DNA from: Candidatus Poseidoniaceae archaeon
GTDB lineage: Archaea; Thermoplasmatota; Poseidoniia; Poseidoniales; Poseidoniaceae
Assembly: GCA_013329865.1 (NCBI GenBank)
Contig: DUJJ01000202.1
Coordinates: forward strand, 1-5,383
Length of the DNA stretch: 5,383 nucleotides
Reading direction: 5' to 3'
The notes beneath the pieces are model-generated. The model saw only the letters and a program-made list of their open reading frames with translations. It ran no database searches and was not told the DNA's origin. The translations under genes and the position numbers were made by a program. Below, piece by piece: positions 1 to 5,383 of this stretch (the stretch's first letter is position 1; every line of letters starts with the position of its first letter).

Positions 1-1209
1 GTAGTGTATCATCTGGCTGGATATCTAGCCTCATTCGGTCACCAAGTAACCATCATCACTCGCGCTGACGACATAAAAGCACCAGCCCAATCAGGGGTGA
101 ATATTGTTGAGGTCCCATGGATAAAATTACCAATGAAATTTACCCGCTCATATGCTAAAAACACCTACAAAATAATCCAAAAGTTGCATTATGCCGATCC
201 TTTTGATGTCATACACGTTCCCCTGCCTCTAGCGTCATTTACCGCTAAGGAGTACCGGTTTCTTGAGACCAATATCGCACCGATTGTCTGTTCGCTCCAC
301 GGCTCGTGGTTAGGGGAAAAAGTGGGCGTTTTGCGGGCCGCTAAGGCTGGAGAATCCGCCATTTGGCGTAATCCGAATGATCTTGCCATTAGGCTTGGTG
401 CGAAATGGTATTCGAGATATGAAAAGGCTGGTTTATTGAATACGTCCTTGAGCGTGGCTAATTCTGAGTCAACTCTGCAGGAATTTAACAAATGGTACGC
501 ACCTGATGCTGATTACAACGCCCGAGTACTCCTTTGGGGTTGCGATCACAAGGTTTTCCGCCCAGCCAATATCGATGATGAGGAGGAACAACTTGCACAC
601 GAGAGACTAAGACATCAATATGGTTGTGACGATGAAAAGGCCTTGAGCCATGATCCAAGTACAGCCACTCCAATGTTGCTATCTGTTGGTAGACTAGTAG
701 CCAGAAAAGGCTACATGACATTACTCAGAGCAATGCCCGAAATTCTAGCACAAAATCCGGGAGCTAAGTTGGTCATCATTGGCCGGGGGCATATGAAGAA
801 GCAGTTACTGAAAGAGGCTCGAAAACTATCAGTCAGTAATGCGGTTCACATCCAAAGCAGCATGTCGTTTGGTGACCTTGCCCAGCATTTTAGAAGCGCA
901 GACTTGGTGGTATATCCGTCATACTATGAGGGACAAGGTTTAATCCCTCTCGAATCAATGTCAAGCGGAACACCTGTAGCTACAGTTAACATGGCTCCGT
1001 TGACCGAAATGGTTGATGAATCAGTAGGTGGTTTATTTGCAATGGGCAACTCTGCAGATTTAGCAAGCACGGTCAATCAAATGCTTTCGAACCCGAAATT
1101 AAGGGCTCAGCAAGGCAAGGCTGGGAGAGAACTAGTACTGGCAAAGTATACCTATGAGCACAATGCCAACGACTTCTTGGCATTTTATCAATCAATTATT
1201 ACTCAATAA
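1..1209 (+). CDS. GT4-family glycosyltransferase (GT-B fold), 5' end cut off by the window
   Basis: This is a retaining glycosyltransferase of the GT4 type, expected to move a sugar from a nucleotide-sugar donor to a lipid, glycan or other acceptor at the cytoplasmic face of the membrane. The frame is open from base 1. The first residues (VVYHLAGYLASFGHQVTIIT) match the first helix and second strand that normally follow a short start such as 'ILMV..PP..GG.E'. About 15-25 residues are therefore probably missing, and the GTG at 4 is unlikely to be the true start. Counting from base 1 (402 residues seen), H100 lies in LHGSW, where GT4 enzymes have a donor-site histidine. S155-E156 fits the usual 'vS.E' end of the N-terminal domain. 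WGCD at 179-182 replaces the common NGVD linker. The C-terminal domain has SVGRL with R231 and K236, the usual diphosphate-binding pair, and the E-x7-E motif at E310/E318. A charged stretch at about 187-215 looks like a loop insertion. The substrate cannot be read from the sequence. The family call is firm. Confidence 0.93.
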   Translation, partial: VVYHLAGYLASFGHQVTIITRADDIKAPAQSGVNIVEVPWIKLPMKFTRSYAKNTYKIIQKLHYADPFDVIHVPLPLASFTAKEYRFLETNIAPIVCSLHGSWLGEKVGVLRAAKAGESAIWRNPNDLAIRLGAKWYSRYEKAGLLNTSLSVANSESTLQEFNKWYAPDADYNARVLLWGCDHKVFRPANIDDEEEQLAHERLRHQYGCDDEKALSHDPSTATPMLLSVGRLVARKGYMTLLRAMPEILAQNPGAKLVIIGRGHMKKQLLKEARKLSVSNAVHIQSSMSFGDLAQHFRSADLVVYPSYYEGQGLIPLESMSSGTPVATVNMAPLTEMVDESVGGLFAMGNSADLASTVNQMLSNPKLRAQQGKAGRELVLAKYTYEHNANDFLAFYQSIITQ

Positions 1210-1232
1210 CAACACCCACCGAGTGACTCACC

Positions 1233-1628
1233 ATGCAGATTCAATGTCCAATGTGTCAGAGCACACTAGCGTTTCCAAATGATGTAGCAGTAGTGTTCTG
1301 TCCGAATTGCAATCAAAAGTTCAGTCCCAAAGCTTTGCCCAAAGGTAGTTACCGAGGATGGTTAATTGCCATTTCTGGGTTGATGATTTGTTTTGGTTTT
1401 TGGTTAACCATACCAATAGTAGAACTGTTCGATGACTCAACATCGGTAGCCATTGGATTGATATTTTTCCATATGATGTTCGGTACTCTGGTAGTGATAG
1501 CCGGGTTAGTGATGTCAATACGCGACAAGGTTCGGCGTGGTAGCAAATGGATTGTTATGGAATTAATTTTGGCAATATATGTAATCTATGGCTTGTTCTC
1601 ACTGACAACAATCAACGGTATTGTCTAG
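1233..1628 (+). CDS. Small zinc-ribbon protein with three membrane helices, function unknown
   Basis: I do not recognise this 131-residue protein as a named family. The N-terminus carries two CxxC knuckles, C5/C8 and C23/C26, separated by 14 residues. This is the layout of a small zinc ribbon, similar in style to 'zinc_ribbon/MJ0042-like' domains. Three hydrophobic segments follow at about 43-65, 71-95 and 106-124. Basic residues before helix 1 (K37, R41) and a strongly basic loop between helices 2 and 3 (IRDKVRRGSK), against an acidic loop between helices 1 and 2 (ELFDDSTS), predict that the ribbon faces the cytoplasm and the C-terminus faces out. The ATG lies 23 nt after the glycosyltransferase stop with only a weak purine run (GAGTGA, 1221-1226) upstream, so the two are probably co-transcribed. 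It may be a membrane-tethered partner or sensor, but no catalytic residues are visible. The gene is likely real: it has a start close behind its neighbour, coherent domain order and clear topology. Confidence 0.85.
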   Translation: MQIQCPMCQSTLAFPNDVAVVFCPNCNQKFSPKALPKGSYRGWLIAISGLMICFGFWLTIPIVELFDDSTSVAIGLIFFHMMFGTLVVIAGLVMSIRDKVRRGSKWIVMELILAIYVIYGLFSLTTINGIV

Positions 1629-1717
1629 CGTAACAAGCAGTCAGGGGCAGATTGTTCGAGCGTAGAACGATACCACAAAAAGCGTCTACTTCATAGATGA
1701 TATGCCGATTGGATGAC

Positions 1718-4291
1718 ATGGTCGCGCAGCGATTCATGGTCGTGGCTCTGGTCGCGATGTTGATGACATTTCTCCCAACATCGTCAGCCGACGATAACAT
1801 CCAAAGCGCTACAACCCTAACTCCCAATACTCAAACCTCTGAGAAAGTATGCTATACGGACGGGTGCTCACCGGTTGATGAGGTAGATTGGTGGAAAGTC
1901 AACGGTTACAAAGGCGATGTAATCACTATATCATTTCAAGGTAAACCGTTGAATAATCAAGACTGGTTGTGCTTTTGGGGTGACGGCTGGGAAGGGGATG
2001 TTTCTATCCATCGTCCTGATGGCTCAGAAATCGGCAGCACTTACGTAACCGATGATGATCCAGATGTCTCATACACAGTCAGCCTATCAACACAAAGTCA
2101 AGTCTACGTCAAAATCAAGGCACGTGACAGTAACTGCAACGATGAAATCAGATACGATCTGCTAGCCACGATTGATACTGCCCAACGTGATAGTGATGAG
2201 GATGGATACATCGATTCAGAGGATGCCTGTGATTTTACCCCCGGCACTTCGCAATATGATAGAAAGGGCTGTTTAGACAGTGACTTAGACGGGTATTCTG
2301 ACCCAGAGCTTGGCTGGGGGCCCAACAATGGAGCAGACGCGTTTCCGTTCCAACCATCTCAGTGGCAGGACTCCGATAATGATGGCTTTGGCGATAATTT
2401 AGACGGTTATCAAGGAGATTCCTGTCCATACAACTCGGGTGGCTCAACAAATGACCGATTCGGTTGCTTAGATACCGATGGTGATGGCTTTTCTGATGCC
2501 GACCCTGGCGGCCTATTTGGCGTCAGTGCATGGTATGCCCATCCGGTTGGATTGGCTGATGCATTCCCGACAGACAACACGCAGTGGACCGATACAGATG
2601 CCGATGGGTACGGTGATAATTGGGAAGACCCTGCTTGGAACGAAACTCATCTAGCATGGGGTATCGGTCAGTGGCTTGAAGTTGCCAGTATGCCTGATGC
2701 ATGTCCATTCATCACTGGAACATCATCCTCTGATCGTTATGGCTGTCCTGATACCGATGGTGATAGTTACTCTGATGGTGATGAAAACTGGACAATATAC
2801 AATGGTTCAGACGCCTTCCCCTTGGAACCAACTCAATGGCAGGATTCGGATTACGACGGCTGGGGTGACAACCAATCCTTTGGGGCTGCAAGAATCGATG
2901 ATTTCCCGGAGAACCCAACCCAGTGGCGTGATACCGACAAAGATGGTTGGGGTGATAATCAAACTTATGGGGCAACTCAAGTCGATGATTTCCCACTGGT
3001 TCCCTCTCAATATCGTGATTCTGATGGCGATGGTTATGGTGATAATCAGACCGGATTCGAGGGCGATGTGTGCGTTTATTCGACTCCTGAGGAAGTAGAG
3101 TCGGGTTGGATTTCGCGTTACGATCGCCTTGGCTGTCGTGATATTGACAAAGATGGCTTCTCTGATCCAACAGAGGGCTGGATTGCTCACCCCGATGGTT
3201 TTGCCGATGCCTTCCCTGAAGAAGCGAGTCAGTGGTACGATACTGATTCTGACGGCTATGGTGACAATCTGGAATACTTTGATGGCCAAACCTGGCGACC
3301 TTCGTTCCGCGGTGACAGTTGTAAAACTACAGTGGGCTACTCAACATTTGACCGCTGGGGATGCCCAGATGCAGACGGTGATGGTTGGTCAGACTCGACA
3401 GCAAATTGGCTAGCGAGTCCGGGTGGCACCGGTGACGCATGGCCACTTGATCCAACACAGTGGCATGATCGGGACGGAGACGGTCGCGGTGACAACCCAC
3501 AAGGGACTACTGCTGATGTTTGTCCTGACCGCGCCGGCACTTCGGTCGGCCCGGCTGAGGGCGGAGATAGGTGGGGCTGTATTGACACTGATGGCGATGG
3601 GTGGTCCGATTTAGGCGACTCATTTATTCACGAGCCAACTCAATGGCGTGATACCGATGGCGACGGCTTTGGCGATGCAGCTGACGGCAATCAGGGTGAC
3701 GCCTGCCCAGAAGTGCGTGGTACATCACTGATGGACAGATTAGGATGTCGTGATACCGATGGCGATGGTTGGTCTGACCCCACCGACACATGGAAAGCCC
3801 ATCCGTTTGGACTAGCCGACTCGTTCCCCAATGAAGCCTTGCAGTGGCGTGACAGTGACGGTGATGGTTATGGCGATGTCACACTTGGCGCTTTGCGAGA
3901 CGATTGCCCCAACGAAGCTGGCGATTCAACCAGAGACTTGCAAGGCTGTCCAGATAACAATGGTGATGGTTGGTCTAACGAATACGGAACTCTAAAATCT
4001 GCCATTGCTATCATGGGCGAAGACCCTGCAGCATCATGGTTAACTTACCTTATTATCGGTCTTGGATTTATTCTCGGGGCTTCGCTAGCTTTGGTGGTAA
4101 AGATGGCACGAGAGGAAGATGACTTAGAGTTGACAGAACAAATGTTCAATGAGAAGGAGGCTGTCGATTTTGCCGCCAACTTAGCGCAAAATGACGATGG
4201 TGGAATGACTCCGTTGAGCGAATTACCACCAGTTCCATCAGATGACAATGCGGTTCACACTGAACAAACAGAAGGTGGTAGCAGTGTCTAA
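1718..4291 (+). CDS. Giant type I surface protein: PPC-like domain, 18 thrombospondin type 3-like calcium modules, C-terminal membrane anchor
   Basis: This is a predicted extracellular, calcium-binding, membrane-anchored protein of 857 residues. Residues 1-24 form a Sec signal peptide (MVAQRF, a hydrophobic core, then TSSA before D25). Residues 25-156 resemble a PPC (pre-peptidase C-terminal) beta domain, with DEVDWWKVNGYKGDVITISF and a closing VYVKIKA...YDLLATI, plus four cysteines (C45, C50, C85, C140). Residues 158 to about 755 hold 18 DxDxDG modules. Residues 774-794 are a single membrane helix followed by K795 and R798, giving an outside-to-inside orientation. Residues 795-857 are an acidic tail ending in a proline-containing stretch (ELPPVPSDD). 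No protease or other catalytic motif is seen, so a structural, adhesive or scaffold role is likely. Start choice: the frame is blocked by TAG at 1694, and ATG 1697 is the longest start. That start adds MICRLDD, putting two acidic residues in the signal peptide n-region, so ATG 1718 is preferred. Neither has a convincing Shine-Dalgarno site. Confidence 0.93.
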   Translation: MVAQRFMVVALVAMLMTFLPTSSADDNIQSATTLTPNTQTSEKVCYTDGCSPVDEVDWWKVNGYKGDVITISFQGKPLNNQDWLCFWGDGWEGDVSIHRPDGSEIGSTYVTDDDPDVSYTVSLSTQSQVYVKIKARDSNCNDEIRYDLLATIDTAQRDSDEDGYIDSEDACDFTPGTSQYDRKGCLDSDLDGYSDPELGWGPNNGADAFPFQPSQWQDSDNDGFGDNLDGYQGDSCPYNSGGSTNDRFGCLDTDGDGFSDADPGGLFGVSAWYAHPVGLADAFPTDNTQWTDTDADGYGDNWEDPAWNETHLAWGIGQWLEVASMPDACPFITGTSSSDRYGCPDTDGDSYSDGDENWTIYNGSDAFPLEPTQWQDSDYDGWGDNQSFGAARIDDFPENPTQWRDTDKDGWGDNQTYGATQVDDFPLVPSQYRDSDGDGYGDNQTGFEGDVCVYSTPEEVESGWISRYDRLGCRDIDKDGFSDPTEGWIAHPDGFADAFPEEASQWYDTDSDGYGDNLEYFDGQTWRPSFRGDSCKTTVGYSTFDRWGCPDADGDGWSDSTANWLASPGGTGDAWPLDPTQWHDRDGDGRGDNPQGTTADVCPDRAGTSVGPAEGGDRWGCIDTDGDGWSDLGDSFIHEPTQWRDTDGDGFGDAADGNQGDACPEVRGTSLMDRLGCRDTDGDGWSDPTDTWKAHPFGLADSFPNEALQWRDSDGDGYGDVTLGALRDDCPNEAGDSTRDLQGCPDNNGDGWSNEYGTLKSAIAIMGEDPAASWLTYLIIGLGFILGASLALVVKMAREEDDLELTEQMFNEKEAVDFAANLAQNDDGGMTPLSELPPVPSDDNAVHTEQTEGGSSV
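2189..3985 (+). repeat. Array of 18 DxDxDG calcium-binding modules (coding, degenerate)
   Basis: First aspartates lie at residues 158, 187, 218, 252, 292, 345, 376, 405, 434, 475, 508, 551, 584, 623, 645, 679, 712 and 746 (numbering from ATG 1718). Two module types mostly alternate. Type A (modules 1, 3, 5, 9, 11, 13, 15, 17) ends in a cysteine pair, consensus CPxxxGTSxxDRxGC. The pair is separated by exactly 13 residues in six of eight cases, 20 in module 9 and 18 in module 13. Type B (modules 2, 4, 6, 10, 12, 14, 16) runs DTDGDGWSD, a variable stretch often containing AHP.G, then DAFP and a final QW. Modules 7 and 8 are cysteine-free and combine the GDN of type A with the D(D/A)FP...Q(W/Y) of type B. 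Module 6 has DGDS instead of DxDG, module 14 lacks DAFP, and module 18 is degenerate (DNNGDG). Aspartate side chains are expected to bind calcium as in thrombospondin type 3 or dockerin loops. The DNA copies have diverged, so this is an old protein-level repeat. Confidence 0.93.
2843..3016 (+). repeat. Two tandem 87-bp modules (7 and 8) inside the calcium array
   Basis: Residues 376-404 and 405-433 are two consecutive 29-residue units. Each starts D-S/T-D-x-D-G-W-G-D-N-Q-S/T, continues with a GA-containing segment and closes with DDFP....QW/QY. The unit continues for ten residues into module 9 (DSDGDGYGDNQT), which then switches to a cysteine-type ending. The two copies are equal in length with no gap and are more alike than most neighbours in the array, which suggests a local duplication. 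They are the only modules that break the cysteine/tryptophan alternation. Confidence 0.8.
4273..4277 (+). promoter_or_regulatory. Shine-Dalgarno site (AGGTG) for the downstream surface-protein gene
   Basis: AGGTG, within GAAGGTGGTA at 4271-4280, matches the archaeal anti-SD complement GGAGGTGATC at seven of ten positions. It lies six bases before the GTG at 4284. It sits inside the last codons of the upstream gene. This site is what favours the GTG over the in-frame ATGs at 4242 and 4248, which have no comparable purine-rich site ahead of them. Confidence 0.7.
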
Positions 4292-5383
4292 TAATCGCGA
4301 CTTTTCGCTGTTTTCAGTGTCACTGATACTATTATCGATTGTTGCTTTGTCTCATACCTCAGTCAATGCCATGGCAGATGAATCTAGTAGTGATTCACTA
4401 GCTGAGGCTGGGCTGAGTCTAATCGCACTGCGCAATGATACACTAGATACCAACCAAGATGGTGATAATGATGCAATAAGAGTCGTGGTAGTATTCAACA
4501 CTGAACAACAAAATACTAACCTAGAACTACGATTAATCGGTGAATACAAGGATAGAGAAGTCATTGAGATCTTGCAATTTACTTTTTCTGAGCAGTCCAA
4601 TGCCTCACTGGTGTATGATGCATGGGCGTCGGGTGAGCATGAATTGAGAATGCAAATCGTGGACCAGGATGGCAACATCATTACCACTATCCCGCTACCA
4701 ACATACGTGTTGAAACCAGCGCTACAAACACCATCGATTACGTTGGCCCTAAACGCTCCACAACACATAGAGACCGGAGATGAGTGTACAATTTCCCGTG
4801 TATTCTCGGATGAGACGGGACCTCGATACGGCGCTAGTGGGGTGAGAACATTTTCTGGCGCACCATTCACAGTTCTTGACTCACAAGACTCCCTCGATTG
4901 CTCCAATTGGCCTGCTGGTGACTATCAGTTGAAAGAGGCCTATCGCAATGACCTTGGTCAAACCACAGAAGACTGGTTGAATTTGACTATCCACAATCGA
5001 CCTGCTCCTGATTTTTCCCTGTTGGTCAGTGGTGATGGTAACACAACTGACACTGAATGTCTCATTACCATGATACCAGCGGATGCGGATATAGACTTCA
5101 GCAGTTTCCAAAAGATATGGCGGATACAGGGTAATCAGGTAGCCGGCAATGTTGGCGACCAATTTGACTGTTCGACGCTATCAGCCGGAGTCCACCTAGT
5201 CTCTCTTGAGGTAATTAACGATGAATTAATTAGCGCCATCGAGGGAGTAAATCTGGTTAGATTGCCGGGGGATGAACTTACTGAAGAGCAAAAATCTGTG
5301 GCTCCTTCTCGCTCATATGGCGATGACACAGAAACTGAATCCGTCGGTTGGATTTCAATTGGAGTGCTTGGCTTGGTGGTCGT
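4284..5383 (+). CDS. Secreted beta-domain surface protein with paired cysteines, 3' end cut off by the window
   Basis: The frame is open from a GTG at 4284 to the window end (366 codons), with no stop. Residues 1-29 are a Sec signal peptide: a basic n-region (SNNRDF), a core of SLFSVSLILLSIVAL, and a likely cut after SVNA. Residues 40 to about 135 look like a beta-sandwich opening with a calcium-type loop DTNQDGDND (55-63) followed by a strand IRVVVVF. Residues 165-240 and 256-328 are two related domains, each with a cysteine pair (C168/C206 and C259/C296). A charged spacer (residues about 330-352) leads into VGWISIGVLGLVV at 354-366, the beginning of a probable C-terminal membrane helix. Four N-glycosylation sequons are present (N51, N106, N233, N253). 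The start overlaps the previous gene by 8 nt, so translation is probably coupled. In-frame ATGs at 4242 and 4248 are alternative starts. No enzyme motif is visible and I do not recognise a named family. The gene probably ends soon after the window unless a cytoplasmic domain follows. Confidence 0.88.
   Translation, partial: MSNNRDFSLFSVSLILLSIVALSHTSVNAMADESSSDSLAEAGLSLIALRNDTLDTNQDGDNDAIRVVVVFNTEQQNTNLELRLIGEYKDREVIEILQFTFSEQSNASLVYDAWASGEHELRMQIVDQDGNIITTIPLPTYVLKPALQTPSITLALNAPQHIETGDECTISRVFSDETGPRYGASGVRTFSGAPFTVLDSQDSLDCSNWPAGDYQLKEAYRNDLGQTTEDWLNLTIHNRPAPDFSLLVSGDGNTTDTECLITMIPADADIDFSSFQKIWRIQGNQVAGNVGDQFDCSTLSAGVHLVSLEVINDELISAIEGVNLVRLPGDELTEEQKSVAPSRSYGDDTETESVGWISIGVLGLVV
4776..5267 (+). 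repeat. Internal duplication of a cysteine-paired Ig-like/beta domain (protein level)
   Basis: Two segments of the secreted protein align by eye. Residues 165-240 have EC-T-I at C168, then after 38 residues LDCSNWPAGDYQL at C206, then a strand-rich end and NRP. Residues 256-328 have EC-L-I at C259, then after 37 residues FDCSTLSAGVHLV at C296, then a strand-rich end and RLP. The shared pattern is EC.I...(about 35)...DCS.(W/L).AG.(Y/H).(L/V). This fits two tandem beta-sandwich domains each closed by one disulfide. The fold assignment is inference; the repeated pattern itself is visible. Confidence 0.65.

Noticed and set aside
1571..1590. AT-rich stretch (CAATATATGTAATC) in the end of the zinc-ribbon gene as a possible archaeal TATA box.
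   Set aside because: It lies over 100 nt before either start of the next gene, with no BRE visible. The sequence reads naturally as codons of the third membrane helix.
1654..1668. Short inverted repeat GTTC-7 nt-GAAC in the gap before the giant gene; GTTCGAG also looks like a tRNA T-loop.
   Set aside because: A 4-bp stem is too weak for a terminator or operator call, no T-run follows, and no acceptor, D or anticodon arms fit around it.
2676..3289. Long open frames on both strands within the repeat array (for example + 2676-3098 and - 2807-3289).
   Set aside because: They arise because repeated GAT/GGT codons leave few stops in other frames. Their products are low-complexity and have no start signals or domains.
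3482..3493. RGD tripeptide in module 13 (DGDGRGDN), echoing the RGD in the type 3 repeats of vertebrate thrombospondin-1.
   Set aside because: The array template is DGxGDN, so an arginine at x makes RGD by one substitution. With no integrin-type partner expected, this is most likely coincidence.
1718..4291. Possible subtilisin-like or other peptidase, because PPC domains often follow proteases.
   Set aside because: No catalytic triad or zinc motif is present. The PPC-like domain comes straight after the signal peptide and only calcium modules follow.
4352..4906. 184-codon open frame on the minus strand opposite the second surface protein.
   Set aside because: The plus-strand frame has a signal peptide, paired cysteine domains and an SD site. 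The antisense product is serine-rich without recognisable features.

Overview
The window holds four genes, all on the + strand, tightly packed with short gaps or overlaps. No RNA genes, insertion sequences or CRISPR are visible. The style suggests a planktonic marine archaeon, most likely Marine Group II (Candidatus Poseidoniales) or a relative. The argument rests on three things: very large secreted proteins built from DxDxDG modules with recurring 'DAFP..P.QW' and 'DGYGDN' phrases and a single C-terminal membrane anchor; a second surface protein with a 'DTNQDGDNDAIRVVVVF' segment; and a ribosome-binding site resembling the archaeal GGAGGTGATC anti-SD complement. The assignment is from recall of family style, not from a search.

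Layout. Positions 1-1209 encode a GT4-type (GT-B fold) glycosyltransferase that lacks its extreme N-terminus because the window begins inside the gene. After a 23-nt gap, 1233-1628 encodes a 131-residue protein with an N-terminal four-cysteine zinc ribbon and three membrane helices. After an 89-nt gap, 1718-4291 (or from 1697) encodes an 857-residue type I membrane protein: signal peptide, PPC-like beta domain, 18 calcium-binding modules of thrombospondin type 3 style, one membrane helix, and a 63-residue acidic cytoplasmic tail. Overlapping its last 8 nt, a GTG at 4284 starts a second secreted protein that runs off the window just as a C-terminal membrane helix seems to begin.

How they may work together. 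The last two genes look translationally coupled and probably make cell-surface proteins that are exported together. Both carry N-glycosylation sequons, and the window also contains a glycosyltransferase. A link between that enzyme and surface glycosylation is plausible but is inferred only from proximity. The most unusual pattern is inside the big protein: its six sequons all lie in modules 5-9, and three of them sit at an exact 29-residue spacing where the usual cysteine/tryptophan module alternation is interrupted.
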